64,000 nucleotides of DNA from Microbacterium testaceum (GTDB lineage: Bacteria; Actinomycetota; Actinomycetes; Actinomycetales; Microbacteriaceae), in assembly GCF_029761935.1 (NCBI RefSeq), contig NZ_CP121699.1, forward strand, positions 3,286,001-3,350,000, in the 5' to 3' direction. How positions within the stretch are numbered: the stretch's first letter is position 1; the number at the start of each line of letters is the position of its first letter. Positions 9,707 through 20,099 of the stretch are shown one piece after another. The notes beneath the pieces are model-generated. The model had not been told where the DNA came from. It searched no databases and saw nothing but the letters and a program-made list of their open reading frames with translations. A program made the translations under genes and the position numbers.

Positions 9707-10630
9707 TCAGGCGGGCCACTCCCGCGACTCGAGCCGCTCCAGCAGCACCTCGGCCGCCGAGCCCTCCATGCCGCGCACCCATCTCTGCGTCGACGAGCCG
9801 TGCGAAGACACCGTCCGCCCGCGTTCGCCGCGTTCGAGCCGCACGTCGACGTGGCCCGACGCGACGCTGACTCCGCGCAGCGCCCCCGCGGCCACCATCG
9901 CGGCGAGCGGGTCGTGCAGCGCGCAGCGCCGGTCGGGGAAGACGCCGGCGTAGAAGTCGAGGTAGTGCGGCAGCATCCGCGCGAGCGCCTGCGGCACGGC
10001 ACCGGGGATCGCCTCGAGGCGCACGAGGTCGGCGGCATCCAGGGTCTGCGTCATCGTGACGTCGAGGGGGACGAGGGTGGTGTCCCAGTCCTGCGCGAAG
10101 ACGAGGGCCGCGGCCTCGGGGTCGTTGTGGATGTTCGCCTCGGCCCACGCCGTGACGTTGCCCGAGTGGGCGAAGGCGCCGCCCATGACGACGAGGCGGT
10201 CGAACCGGGCGACTCCCGGTGCCTCGGCGTATGCGGCGAGATTCGTCAGGGGCCCCAGGGCGAGGACGGTGAGATCCGGATGCCGCGACGCCAGGTGGTC
10301 GATGAGCTCGACCGCCGCGCGGGCATCGTGCGCGCGGGCCGCGGCGCTCAGCGCGATGCCGCCGAGGCCGTCGTCCCCGTGCACGTGCGGGGCACCACCC
10401 GCGTAGGCGCGACCGCGGAAGTCGTGGGCGCCGATCGCGACCGGGATGTCGTCCTCGCCGGCGAGCTCGAACAGCGACAGGGTGTTGGCGGCCGCGCGGG
10501 CGGCATCCGTGTTCCCCGAAACGGTCGTCACGCCCACGACCTCGACCGAGGGCTCGGCCAGCAGGTACGCGATGGCGAGGGCGTCGTCGATGCCGGTGTC
10601 GCAGTCGACGAGGATCGGGCGGCGGCTCAT
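9707..10630 (-). CDS. Nucleoside hydrolase (inosine-uridine preferring type)
   Basis: The 307-residue protein begins with VDCDTGIDDALAIAYLL, the DTDxGxDDA-type calcium-binding motif that defines nucleoside hydrolases. Further family blocks are VLALGPLTNLA, LVVMGGAFAHSGNVTAWAEANIHNDPEAA and a late HDPLAAM histidine motif. These enzymes cleave the N-glycosidic bond of ribonucleosides to give base and ribose. The upstream gene is a ribokinase, and its TGA overlaps this ATG in an ATGA arrangement, so the pair probably salvages nucleosides, the released ribose being phosphorylated. The preferred base (purine or pyrimidine) cannot be told from sequence. Confidence 0.9.
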   Translation of the reverse strand: MSRRPILVDCDTGIDDALAIAYLLAEPSVEVVGVTTVSGNTDAARAAANTLSLFELAGEDDIPVAIGAHDFRGRAYAGGAPHVHGDDGLGGIALSAAARAHDARAAVELIDHLASRHPDLTVLALGPLTNLAAYAEAPGVARFDRLVVMGGAFAHSGNVTAWAEANIHNDPEAAALVFAQDWDTTLVPLDVTMTQTLDAADLVRLEAIPGAVPQALARMLPHYLDFYAGVFPDRRCALHDPLAAMVAAGALRGVSVASGHVDVRLERGERGRTVSSHGSSTQRWVRGMEGSAAEVLLERLESREWPA

Positions 10631-11460
10631 GCGGGGACTCCGTACGTGTCGAGTGCGGCGAGTGCCGGTTGCGAGGCGTCGTCGCCCACGGCGGCCGAGC
10701 CCACCGCGCACGCGCGCGCGAGGGCATCGGCTTCGTCGTCGCCGCGAAGAAGCCCGACGACGAGGGCCGCGCAGAACGCGTCTCCTGCGCCGACGGTGTT
10801 GCGGACGGTGGTCGGCACCCCGGCGGCCGACGCGACGAGCTCGCCCCGGCGGTAAAGTCGCGCGCCCTCGGCGCCCAGCGTGACGCACAGCAGGGGCGCG
10901 TCGTGCACCTCGGGCAGCTGCGCGTACTCGGTCTCGTTGACGATCACGAGATCGCACCGCTCGAGGACGTCGGCGGGAAGCGGGCGGGCGGGGGCGGCGT
11001 TGACCGCGAGGAACCCGGCGGCACGTGCGGCGGCCGAGACCACGGCATCCGACACCTCCAGCTGCAGGAGCACCGCCGCTCCCGGCTCGATGCCGAGCGC
11101 GTCCGCGTCGATCGCCGCGTTCGCCCCGGCGCAGACGACGATCGAGTTCTCGCCCGTCGCGTCGACGACGATCAGGGCGGTTCCGGTCGCGGCATCCGCG
11201 GTCTGCACGCCCGAGGCGTCGAGTCCGATCGATGCGAAGCGGTCCCGGATGCCGTGGCCCTCGGCGTCATCGCCGACGGCGCCGATGAGCCGAACGGTGG
11301 CGCCGAGGCGGGCAGCGGCGACCGCCTGGTTCGCGCCTTTGCCGCCCGGGCCGCGGTCGAGGACGCCGTCGGCGACGGTTTCGCCGGGGCCGGGGGAGCG
11401 CTGGACGCGAGCGGTGAGGTCGACGTTGATCGCGCCGACGACGGTGAGGTGAGCAGTGAT
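10627..11460 (-). CDS. rbsK: Ribokinase (PfkB family) with a non-canonical ATC start
   Basis: The frame encodes about 277 residues of a complete PfkB kinase. The N-terminal sugar-binding part has LTVVGAINVDLTARV and GPGGKGANQAVAAARLGA, and the C-terminus has the ATP/anion-hole motif NTVGAGDAFCAAL. Ribokinases phosphorylate D-ribose at O5, fitting the coupled nucleoside hydrolase. The oddity is the start: in-frame from the upstream gene's TGA (11476-11478) the codons run CCG GAA GGC CTC CTC ATC ACT GCT CAC, with no ATG, GTG or TTG until a GTG at residue about 85, which would delete the sugar site. GGAAGG sits 7 bases before the ATC at 11460, so ATC initiation is proposed. A sequencing error is the alternative. 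Confidence 0.85.
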   Translation of the reverse strand: MTAHLTVVGAINVDLTARVQRSPGPGETVADGVLDRGPGGKGANQAVAAARLGATVRLIGAVGDDAEGHGIRDRFASIGLDASGVQTADAATGTALIVVDATGENSIVVCAGANAAIDADALGIEPGAAVLLQLEVSDAVVSAAARAAGFLAVNAAPARPLPADVLERCDLVIVNETEYAQLPEVHDAPLLCVTLGAEGARLYRRGELVASAAGVPTTVRNTVGAGDAFCAALVVGLLRGDDEADALARACAVGSAAVGDDASQPALAALDTYGVPA

Positions 11461-11475
11461 GAGGAGGCCTTCCGG

Positions 11476-11961
11476 TCAGTGGAGCAGGAGCTTCGCGACG
11501 ATGAGCAGCGCCGAGACGAGAGCCGCCCCCACGGCCGTGATCACGACGACGAGGGCGGAGGAGCCGCGCAGGCGCGCTCCGGCGGTGGCCACTACCACGA
11601 GATAGGTCATGGCGACCCCCACGCCCCACAGCAGGGCGGTGGCGAGGCCCACCCCGAAGGCGACGAGCAGAACCACCACCAGCAGGGGCAGGAACGTCAC
11701 CGACACCATGGGCGCGCTCACCCGCATGTGGTGGCGGAAGATCTTCGACGGCCGGTCGGGCGAGGTGTCGCCGAGCGTGTACGCGAAGACGTGGGTGGCG
11801 AAATACACGACGTTCGTCAGCGCGACCACGAGGATCACGTCGCTCAGGTCGGCTTCGCCGAGACCGATGAGGGTCGATGCCGAGACCAGGGCGCCGTAGC
11901 AGCCCGCGCTGATGCGTTCGGCGGTGTCGGTGGAGAGGCGGCGCTGTCGATCGGTGTCCAT
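11476..11961 (-). CDS. Predicted membrane protein, 161 residues
   Basis: The product has about four hydrophobic segments: around LVSASTLIGL to VILVVALTNVVYFATHVFAY, then PMVSVTFLPLLVVVLLVAFGV, ATALLWGVGVAMTYLVVV, and a C-terminal ALVVVITAVGAALVSALLIV. I do not recognise a named family. The gene lies between a FUSC-family gene (7-bp gap) and the ribokinase gene (same frame, 15 bp beyond its stop), so it is probably part of a four-gene minus-strand transcript ending with the nucleoside hydrolase. Its link to nucleoside salvage is unclear, and it may belong functionally with the FUSC protein. Confidence 0.7.
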   Translation of the reverse strand: MDTDRQRRLSTDTAERISAGCYGALVSASTLIGLGEADLSDVILVVALTNVVYFATHVFAYTLGDTSPDRPSKIFRHHMRVSAPMVSVTFLPLLVVVLLVAFGVGLATALLWGVGVAMTYLVVVATAGARLRGSSALVVVITAVGAALVSALLIVAKLLLH

Positions 11962-11968
11962 GTCGGGC

Positions 11969-12994
11969 TCAGCTTCTCGCGGATCGGCGTCGCAGTCCCG
12001 CCGACACGATGGCGACGACGGTTCCGACCGCGACGCCGATGACCGTCTCGATCACGCGGTCGCGCAGCAGCATCTCGGGGGCGACGGGCGAGGCGAGCGA
12101 CACCATGAGCAGGGCGAGCGGGGTGATGAAGAGCATCGCGATACCGTAGTTGCGCCCGACGAACAGCTCGGCACCCGCCTGCAGGGCCACCGCGACCAAC
12201 AGCACGACCCACGGCGGCAGGTCGAGGGCGAGAAGACCCGCGGCGATCAGCACGCCCAGCACTGTCCCGACGAGCCGCTGCACGCCGCGGATGAGTCGGG
12301 CGGTGACGTGCGCCCCGCCGACGGCGGCGACGGCACCGACCATCGCCCAGTACCAGTGGGTGCCCACCAGGAGGGCTCCGGCCACTCCCGCGAGGAGGGC
12401 TGCGACGCCGACGGTCGCCGTCATCTCCCACGCCACCGAGCCGATCAGCGGGCGCGTGCGTGCCGGGCGTCGCCACGAACCTCGGCGCGCGAGGATGAAG
12501 ACCGTCGTCACGAGCAGGCTCCACAGCACGCTCGCGCCCCCGACGAGGATGACGGTGAGGAACGTCTCGGCCGTGGCCGGGAAGCTCGCGGTGGCTCCCG
12601 CGGCGAAGACGGCGAAGAGGGCGCCGGGCGGATGCCACTGGGCTCGGTACGCGAGAAGGGTGACCACCGCGGCGAGGACCGCGACGACGGCGACACTCGT
12701 GATCGCCGGAGTAGCGAGCGCGGAGAGAGCAGTGCCGACGAGCATGCACGACACGAGGACGGTGCCCGCCACGGCCTGCATGCGTACGCGTGTGCGGGGC
12801 AGGTCGGTCCGCCCGTAGAGCGCGGCGAAAGCCCCGAAGCTCGCGTACACGCTGAGGTCGAGCCGCCCGAGCGCCAGGAGCAGGAGGAGCGGGATGCCGA
12901 CACTGAGGACGGCGCGAAGAGCGACGCGGTGATCACCGCGGTGCGGCCCCACGCGGATGACCCCGGTCCACACGCGCCCCCGGGATTCCGCCAT
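11969..12994 (-). CDS. FUSC family membrane protein
   Basis: A 341-residue integral membrane protein with two blocks of hydrophobic helices separated by a basic loop (ARRGSWRRPARTRPLIG). The second block contains AVGGAHVTARLIRGVQRLVGTVLGV, the conserved RxxGTxxG-type region of the FUSC/aromatic-acid-exporter-like family. Relatives such as AaeB and YccS export aromatic acids or have unknown envelope roles. This version is shorter than AaeB and lacks a large cytoplasmic domain, so only family level is claimed. The ATG at 12994 is the farthest upstream plausible start. It opens a minus-strand gene string running to 9707. Confidence 0.75.
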   Translation of the reverse strand: MAESRGRVWTGVIRVGPHRGDHRVALRAVLSVGIPLLLLLALGRLDLSVYASFGAFAALYGRTDLPRTRVRMQAVAGTVLVSCMLVGTALSALATPAITSVAVVAVLAAVVTLLAYRAQWHPPGALFAVFAAGATASFPATAETFLTVILVGGASVLWSLLVTTVFILARRGSWRRPARTRPLIGSVAWEMTATVGVAALLAGVAGALLVGTHWYWAMVGAVAAVGGAHVTARLIRGVQRLVGTVLGVLIAAGLLALDLPPWVVLLVAVALQAGAELFVGRNYGIAMLFITPLALLMVSLASPVAPEMLLRDRVIETVIGVAVGTVVAIVSAGLRRRSARS

Positions 12995-13126
12995 CCCTTC
13001 AGCCTACGCGCCGCTCGATGCGGCCGATCTGCCGATCGGGTGTCGTCTCGACGTCGAACCGAGAAGCCCGGGTGGTCGCCGCGTCTTCCGTAGGGTGGGA
13101 AGCCCCCGACCCGAACGAGGAGAGAC

Positions 13127-13591
13127 GTGTTCCGCACGCCCCTGACCCTGTTTCGCACCCTCGCGATCGCCGAGGCGATCTCGTGGACGCTCCTGATCGG
13201 CGGGTTGATCCTGCGCGCCGTCGCCGACCTTCCCATCGCGGTGTCGATCGGGGGTGGCATCCACGGCTTCGTGTTCCTCGCCTACGGGGCCACCGCCGTC
13301 CTCGTGGCGCTGAACCAGCGCTGGGGCCTCGGGCCGACCGCGCTCGCGGTGGTGAGCGCCGTCATCCCCTACGCCACGATCCCCACCGAGATCTGGCTGC
13401 ACCGCACCGGACGCCTCCGCGGGCCGTGGCGACTCGATGACAGTGGCGACCCGCGCGATCGACAGCCGCTCGACCGGTTGCTGCGATTCTTCCTCCGCCG
13501 GCCCTGGGCGCTCGCGCTGGTGCTCGTCGCGGTGGTGGTGGTCGTGTTCGTCGTGCTGTTGGTCGTGGGTCCTCCCGGCGGCAAGGGCTGA
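13127..13591 (+). CDS. DUF3817 domain membrane protein
   Basis: The 154-residue product starts with a DUF3817-type region: FRTLAIAEAISWTLLIGG, then GGIHGFVFLAYGATAVLV and a helix ending PYATIPTEIW, followed by a charged loop and a final membrane segment (RPWALALVLVAVVVVVFVVLL). DUF3817 proteins are small actinobacterial membrane proteins of unknown function. A GTG start at 13127 has GAGGAGAG 5 bases upstream, and TAGGGT at 13091 is a likely -10. It is divergent from the FUSC gene and convergent with the secreted-protein gene at 13608. It has an extra C-terminal helix after the DUF3817 core. Confidence 0.78.
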   Translation: MFRTPLTLFRTLAIAEAISWTLLIGGLILRAVADLPIAVSIGGGIHGFVFLAYGATAVLVALNQRWGLGPTALAVVSAVIPYATIPTEIWLHRTGRLRGPWRLDDSGDPRDRQPLDRLLRFFLRRPWALALVLVAVVVVVFVVLLVVGPPGGKG

Positions 13592-13607
13592 CACCGCACG
13601 GTGAGCC

Positions 13608-14177
13608 TCAGCGCACGAGGATGCGCACGCTCGCCGGAACGATGCGGCACGTGGCGGTGAAGGTCTCGACCGACCCGGAGAGGGTGGCCGTGGCGCGGCC
13701 CACCCCGAGGAAGGCGACCGTCCCTTCGTGGGCATGGACGCTGGGCGAGCGGTCGGAGAAGTGGCGCATCTCTCCGCCCGCGTGGCTCGCGAACGCGAGG
13801 TCGAGTTCGACGGCGACGATCGGTCCCGTCTCGGAACTCACCCGCCAGTCGATCGCGGCCAGCCCGCCGCCGCGACTCGTCATCGTCAGCGTCGCCGAGC
13901 CGCATTCCTCGCCGCCGACGAGCTCGGTGCGCAGGGGCTGCGACGCGGGTGTCGAGTCGGCGCCGCACAGACCGATGCCGTGCAATCGGGCGTAGCCGCG
14001 ACCGTTGTCCGTGATGCTCGAGCAGTCCGCGAGCAGGGGAGCCGTGAGGGCGTCGGACAGGGGATCGGCGCGCACGGACGTCGACGCGGGGGCTCCGGCC
14101 GCCGACGCTCCCGTCGCGAACACCGCCGCGAGGGCAACGACGAGGGCGAGCAACGGAGCAGCGGTTCGGATCCGCAC
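13608..14177 (-). CDS. Putative secreted protein, 189 residues
   Basis: The protein starts with a signal-peptide-like sequence: a short basic start (VRIRTAAPLL), a hydrophobic core and an alanine-rich cleavage region (VFATGASAAGAPA). Export by Sec with cleavage near residue 30 is inferred. The mature part has several cysteines (LLADCSSITDNG, GLCGADS, GEECGSA, ATCRIV), which could form disulphides outside the cell, but no family is recognised. I chose the GTG at 14177 because AGGAGG lies 6 bases upstream and the signal peptide begins there; a longer frame upstream is arginine- and serine-rich and looks non-coding. The gene is convergent with the DUF3817 gene. Confidence 0.68.
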   Translation of the reverse strand: MRIRTAAPLLALVVALAAVFATGASAAGAPASTSVRADPLSDALTAPLLADCSSITDNGRGYARLHGIGLCGADSTPASQPLRTELVGGEECGSATLTMTSRGGGLAAIDWRVSSETGPIVAVELDLAFASHAGGEMRHFSDRSPSVHAHEGTVAFLGVGRATATLSGSVETFTATCRIVPASVRILVR

Positions 14178-14253
14178 GGCGCACCTCCTCGTCGACGTCA
14201 GACGGAATCTACGCCGGGAACAGCGCGCTCGCCACGGGTCGACGGAAGGAGGT

Positions 14254-15357
14254 TCAGCGCTTCGTCGACACCGTGACCGTGAACTTTCGGTCGCGAGCGA
14301 CCTGACGGGTCGGGCCCACGAGTCGCTCGAGAGCGGGGCGGTACTGCAGCGACGAGTTCCACACGGTCCAGAGCTCACCGCCGGGGGCGAGCACCCGGGC
14401 CGCGTCGGCGAACATCCGGGGAGCGAGACCCTCGTTGATGGCGGATCCGGCGTGGAACGGCGGGTTCAGCGCGATGAACGACGCCGTGGCATCCGGCTGC
14501 CCCCTCAAGACATCGTCGCGGACGACGCTCACGCGATCGGACACCCCGTTGGCCTCGGCGGTGGCCCGGGCGGACGCGACCGCGATTGCCGATTGATCGC
14601 ACGCGATGACCCGGAGGGAGGGATGCCGCGTCGCCAGGGCCGCGGCGACCACTCCCGTCCCGCACGCCAGGTCGATCGCCTCGCCTCTCTGCGGGGCCGG
14701 GAGGTGGGCGAGCAGCAGCCGCGTGCCGATGTCGATCGATGCGCCCGCGAAGGCGCCGCCGAATGCGCGGACCGCGATGCCGTCGATCTCGGCGCCCTCG
14801 GGGACGGGCTCGGCGCCGTCGTGGGGGCCACGCGCGACGAGGACCCGCGACTTCTGCCGCGCATGCGTGACGTCGAGCCGGGTGAAGAATCGCCGCAGCA
14901 CGTCGTTCATCGACGGGGTCATGTGCTTCAGGCGACCGCCGGCGTAGACGACGACGTCGGGGTGCGCGTGAAGAGCGATCAGCCCGGCGATGTCCGAGAG
15001 AGCCTGGAGCGACCGGGGGAGACGCAGGAGGACGACCCGCGCCCCGGTGAGAAGCGCGGCATCGAGCGGGTGCGAGACGAAGGAATCCTCGAGACCGGTG
15101 CCGCGGGCGTTGAGCGCCAGGGCTTCCTCGCCCAGCAGTTCGTCTTGATGGACCCGGATGCCGCGACCTCCGGCATCCGCTGCCGCCAGGGTGAGCGCCC
15201 CGTAGGAATCGCCGATCACGACGATCTCGTCGTCGCCGACCTGGGCTCGCGCGTCCGCTGACTCGTCGAGGATCAGGCGGTCGGCGGCGTCGACCGCCAG
15301 AAGGTTGGGGCCCTCGAGATCGGGGCGGCGACGCAGGGCGTCGAACGAGAAAGGCAC
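14254..15357 (-). CDS. Class I SAM-dependent methyltransferase, RsmC/RlmG-like
   Basis: The 367-residue protein has a two-domain layout like the rRNA guanine-N2 methyltransferases RsmC and RlmG. An N-terminal half resembles a degenerate methyltransferase fold (DEIVVIGDSYGALTLAAA). The catalytic C-terminal half has motif I IDLACGTGVVAAALATRHP, motif II VIACDQSAIAVASARA and the catalytic motif FIALNPPFHAG, the NPPF of guanine/adenine N-methylation. Target is probably a guanine in 16S or 23S rRNA, which is inference. The GTG start is 6 bases after TAGCGT (15364-15369), so the mRNA is likely leaderless. Confidence 0.8.
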   Translation of the reverse strand: MPFSFDALRRRPDLEGPNLLAVDAADRLILDESADARAQVGDDEIVVIGDSYGALTLAAADAGGRGIRVHQDELLGEEALALNARGTGLEDSFVSHPLDAALLTGARVVLLRLPRSLQALSDIAGLIALHAHPDVVVYAGGRLKHMTPSMNDVLRRFFTRLDVTHARQKSRVLVARGPHDGAEPVPEGAEIDGIAVRAFGGAFAGASIDIGTRLLLAHLPAPQRGEAIDLACGTGVVAAALATRHPSLRVIACDQSAIAVASARATAEANGVSDRVSVVRDDVLRGQPDATASFIALNPPFHAGSAINEGLAPRMFADAARVLAPGGELWTVWNSSLQYRPALERLVGPTRQVARDRKFTVTVSTKR

Positions 15358-15410
15358 CGGTCCACGCTACCCGGGGGTGACGTGGGACGGTGCCGATCCG
15401 AGATGCGGGC

Positions 15411-15560
15411 TCAGCGGGTGCCGAAGTGGAACGGCAGCGCCAGCGAGGCCGAGACGAGGATGATGCCGAGCGCGAAGAACAGCGCGGGGGCGGCGAGCGA
15501 GAACGAGATGCCGGTCAGCAGCATGCCGCCGACGAACAGGATGAGCGAGACGATGAACAT
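15411..15560 (-). CDS. Small membrane protein, 49 residues
   Basis: This short gene encodes MFIVSLILFVGGMLLTGISF followed by a second hydrophobic segment (APALFFALGIILVSASLAL) and a short tail (PFHFGTR). It is a two-helix hairpin inner-membrane protein. A GAAGGG ribosome site precedes the ATG at 15560. The frame fits snugly between the EI24-family gene (24 bp upstream) and the methyltransferase promoter. Codon use is native. Similar tiny two-helix proteins are common beside actinobacterial membrane genes, but no function is known. It is easy to miss because of its size. Confidence 0.7.
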   Translation of the reverse strand: MFIVSLILFVGGMLLTGISFSLAAPALFFALGIILVSASLALPFHFGTR

Positions 15561-15584
15561 GAGGATCCCTTCGGTCGCTCCAGG

Positions 15585-16400
15585 CTATCGTGCCGAGTCC
15601 GCGCGCCGGTCCGTCGGCGAGGTGGGTTGCGCCGTCGCGGGAACGGCGCCGCGAACGGCGGGACGCGGCCGTGGCGTGACTCCCAGGGCGGCGTGCGCCC
15701 AGAGCGTGCTGCCGGCGACGGCCGCGGGCATGACCGCGACCGCCCCCAGCGGCACGAGGAAGCACAACTGCGTCGCCACCCCGAACCCGAGGGCACGCGC
15801 GCGATGGGTGCGCAGCAGTCGGCGGCGCGCCTGTCTGTCGAGGCCACGCGCCGAGAGCGCACGCGAGGTGAGCTCGTCGGCCAGCAGCCAACCGGTCAGG
15901 ACCACGCCGGTGACGAAACCCAGGACGCCCCCGACGAAGGGGATGAGTCCGATGAGCCACGCGAGGGCGGCCGCCAGGATGCCGCGGAGGATGAGCCGGA
16001 CGCTGTCGCCGACGGCCCTCCAGAACCCGTACTCCGCGTCGGGGACCGTTCCGGTCGCGCTCCTCTCGGTCGCCCGCCAGATGCGGTCGTAGAAGGGCTC
16101 GCCCACGGCGAGGGTGACGGCCGTGAACGACACGATCACCACGAGGACCGCGGCGCCGAACGAGGCCACGCCGATCGCGGTGCGCAGAGCGCCGGCCCAG
16201 AACGGCATCCAGGCGTCGGCGAATGGCGTCCAGTCGTCGACGAGGCCCGGGAGCACGAGACCCCACGTCACGAGGGCCGCGCCGAAGACCAGACCGACCA
16301 GGGTTCCCGGAATGAGCCCGAGCGCCATCGCGCCGGGCGTCCGGCGCCATTGACCGAGGCCGCGTGCCAGCAGGGCCGCTCCGGCGAGGAATTCGCGCAT
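15585..16400 (-). CDS. EI24 domain (CysZ-like) membrane protein
   Basis: The 271-residue protein starts with MREFLAGAALLARGLGQW and has about five or six membrane segments plus the family hallmark TLAVGEPFYDRIWRATER in the first cytoplasmic region. A second helical block includes IGLIPFVGGVLGFVTGVVLTGWLL. EI24/CysZ relatives include the E. coli sulfate transporter CysZ, but actinobacterial members are uncharacterised and no sulfate genes are nearby. The ATG is 6 bases downstream of a CAGAAT hexamer, part of a short-spaced promoter, and the gene is divergent from the membrane protein gene at 16504. Confidence 0.8.
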   Translation of the reverse strand: MREFLAGAALLARGLGQWRRTPGAMALGLIPGTLVGLVFGAALVTWGLVLPGLVDDWTPFADAWMPFWAGALRTAIGVASFGAAVLVVIVSFTAVTLAVGEPFYDRIWRATERSATGTVPDAEYGFWRAVGDSVRLILRGILAAALAWLIGLIPFVGGVLGFVTGVVLTGWLLADELTSRALSARGLDRQARRRLLRTHRARALGFGVATQLCFLVPLGAVAVMPAAVAGSTLWAHAALGVTPRPRPAVRGAVPATAQPTSPTDRRADSAR

Positions 16401-16406
16401 GCCGGG

Positions 16407-16429
16407 ATTCTGGCAGACGCCTCCGACAT
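16407..16429 (-). promoter_or_regulatory. Short-spaced promoter, copy 4 (EI24 gene)
   Basis: Minus strand: ATGTCGGAG, 8 bases, CAGAAT, 6 bases, ATG at 16400. It is the back-to-back partner of copy 5; the two 9-mers are separated by 45 bp. Confidence 0.58.
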
Positions 16430-16474
16430 CGGCGGAGGCGGTTGCGTCCGGTTCGCCGGCCCCGTCTCGTCGCG

Positions 16475-16497
16475 ATGTCGGAGGGGGATGCCAGGAT
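16475..16497 (+). promoter_or_regulatory. Short-spaced promoter, copy 5
   Basis: Plus strand: ATGTCGGAG, GGGGATGC, CAGGAT, 6 bases, ATG at 16504. It is nearly identical to copy 8 upstream of the DNA ligase gene, including the 8-base spacer. Confidence 0.6.
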
Positions 16498-16503
16498 GCG
16501 GCT

Positions 16504-17334
16504 ATGCGCATCCGCACCACCTCGACACAGCGCACCTACCGGTACGTGCGATTGGGCCTGATCGGCGCGACGGCCCTTCTGGCGATCGGGGTGGGGCTGG
16601 AACTGCTGAGCGGCGAGGGATTGCCGTCCGTCAGCGCGGCCTACTACACGCCCGCGGGTCCGATCTTCGTCGGCTCGTTGACCGCGATCGCCCTCGCGCT
16701 GCTCGCCCTGTCGGGTCGGAGCCTCGAGCAGGGCCTGCTCGACATCGCCGCGGTACTGGCCCTCGCGATCGCCTACGTGCCGACGACCGTCTCGTCGGGT
16801 GCCTGTCTCGACGTGGCGCGGTGCGTACCGCCCGCGGTGCGGCCGACCGTGGCGAACAACGCCGTGGCGGTGGCATCCGTGGTCCTGCTCGGGGTGATCG
16901 CGGCGGCGATCCTCGCCCGGGTGCAGGGCACCGCGAGTGCCGGGGTGGCGGCGACGATCGGGGTGGTCGTCGTGATCGTCGCCGGAGGGGCGATGTGGGC
17001 GGTGATCGCGCCCGAGGCGTTCTTGGCGGGGGCGCACCAGATCGCGGCGGTCGCCTTCTTCGTGCTGATCATAGCGGTGGCGGCGGTGGCGGCCTGGCGA
17101 CCGCGGCGGACCGGGCGCCTTCGCCGCGGGGTGCGCATCGCGTATGCGAGCGTGGCCGTCGGGATCGTGGTGACCCTCGTTCTGCTCGTGGTCGGCGTGA
17201 TCTCGGGGCTCGAGCGCGCGGGTGTCCCGGTGGTGCTCGTGGGGGAGTCGGTGGCCCTGGCGCTCTTCGCGGTGTTCTGGCTCGTGCAGACGGTGGAGCT
17301 GTGGAACGAGGCCGACCCGACGCTGCGGGAATAG
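16504..17334 (+). CDS. Integral membrane protein, 276 residues
   Basis: The protein has about eight hydrophobic segments and almost no soluble region: after a basic start (MRIRTTSTQRTYRYVRLGLIG) come LLAIGVGLELLSG, a SLTAIALALLALSG helix, VASVVLLGVIAAAILA, VVVVIVAGGAMWAVIA, FFVLIIAVAAVAAW, VAVGIVVTLVLLVVGVISGL and a final LALFAVFWLVQTVELW. A short extracytoplasmic loop has two cysteines (SGACLDVARCVPPAV). No family is recognised. It is leaderless behind a short-spaced promoter and 87 bp upstream of the Clp ATPase. Its promoter suggests stress control, but that is inference. Confidence 0.72.
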   Translation: MRIRTTSTQRTYRYVRLGLIGATALLAIGVGLELLSGEGLPSVSAAYYTPAGPIFVGSLTAIALALLALSGRSLEQGLLDIAAVLALAIAYVPTTVSSGACLDVARCVPPAVRPTVANNAVAVASVVLLGVIAAAILARVQGTASAGVAATIGVVVVIVAGGAMWAVIAPEAFLAGAHQIAAVAFFVLIIAVAAVAAWRPRRTGRLRRGVRIAYASVAVGIVVTLVLLVVGVISGLERAGVPVVLVGESVALALFAVFWLVQTVELWNEADPTLRE

Positions 17335-17355
17335 ACCCGGGACCCTCGCGTTGAA

Positions 17356-17404
17356 CTTGATACGACGGCGCTCAAGAAGCAAACTTGAGCGAACCGCACT
17401 CACG
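17356..17404 (+). promoter_or_regulatory. Two HAIR (HspR) operator elements at the Clp ATPase promoter
   Basis: HAIR consensus is CTTGAGT-N7-ACTCAAG. Site 1 (17356-17376) is CTTGATA-N7-GCTCAAG and site 2 (17384-17404) is CTTGAGC-N7-ACTCACG. Both keep the 7-base spacer. The inner half-sites also form a perfect inverted repeat CGCTCAAG-N7-CTTGAGCG. A TTGATA...CAAACT promoter with a 17-base spacer overlaps them. HspR repression released on heat or misfolding stress is expected. Confidence 0.72.
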
Positions 17405-17421
17405 TATCTCAGGAGACGGAA

Positions 17422-19938
<2,517 letters not shown>

Positions 19939-19950
19939 AACGATGAGATG

Positions 19951-19980
19951 AACGCCCCGGGGCTTCGGCTCCGGGGCGTT
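19951..19980 (+). terminator. Hairpin terminator after the Clp ATPase gene
   Basis: AACGCCCCGG and CCGGGGCGTT form a perfect 10-bp stem around a GGCTTCGGCT loop, 12 bp after the stop codon. There is no long U-tract. Confidence 0.75.
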
Positions 19981-20099
19981 CCCCGTGTGCGCGAGGTGAG
20001 TGGGAGCTGTGCTAGGACTATGCGCCAGCTGTGAGTCCGCTACCGTGGAAGGTTGAGCCCGCCCATTGGGGGATGCGGGCACCAACACGAAAGAACAGC

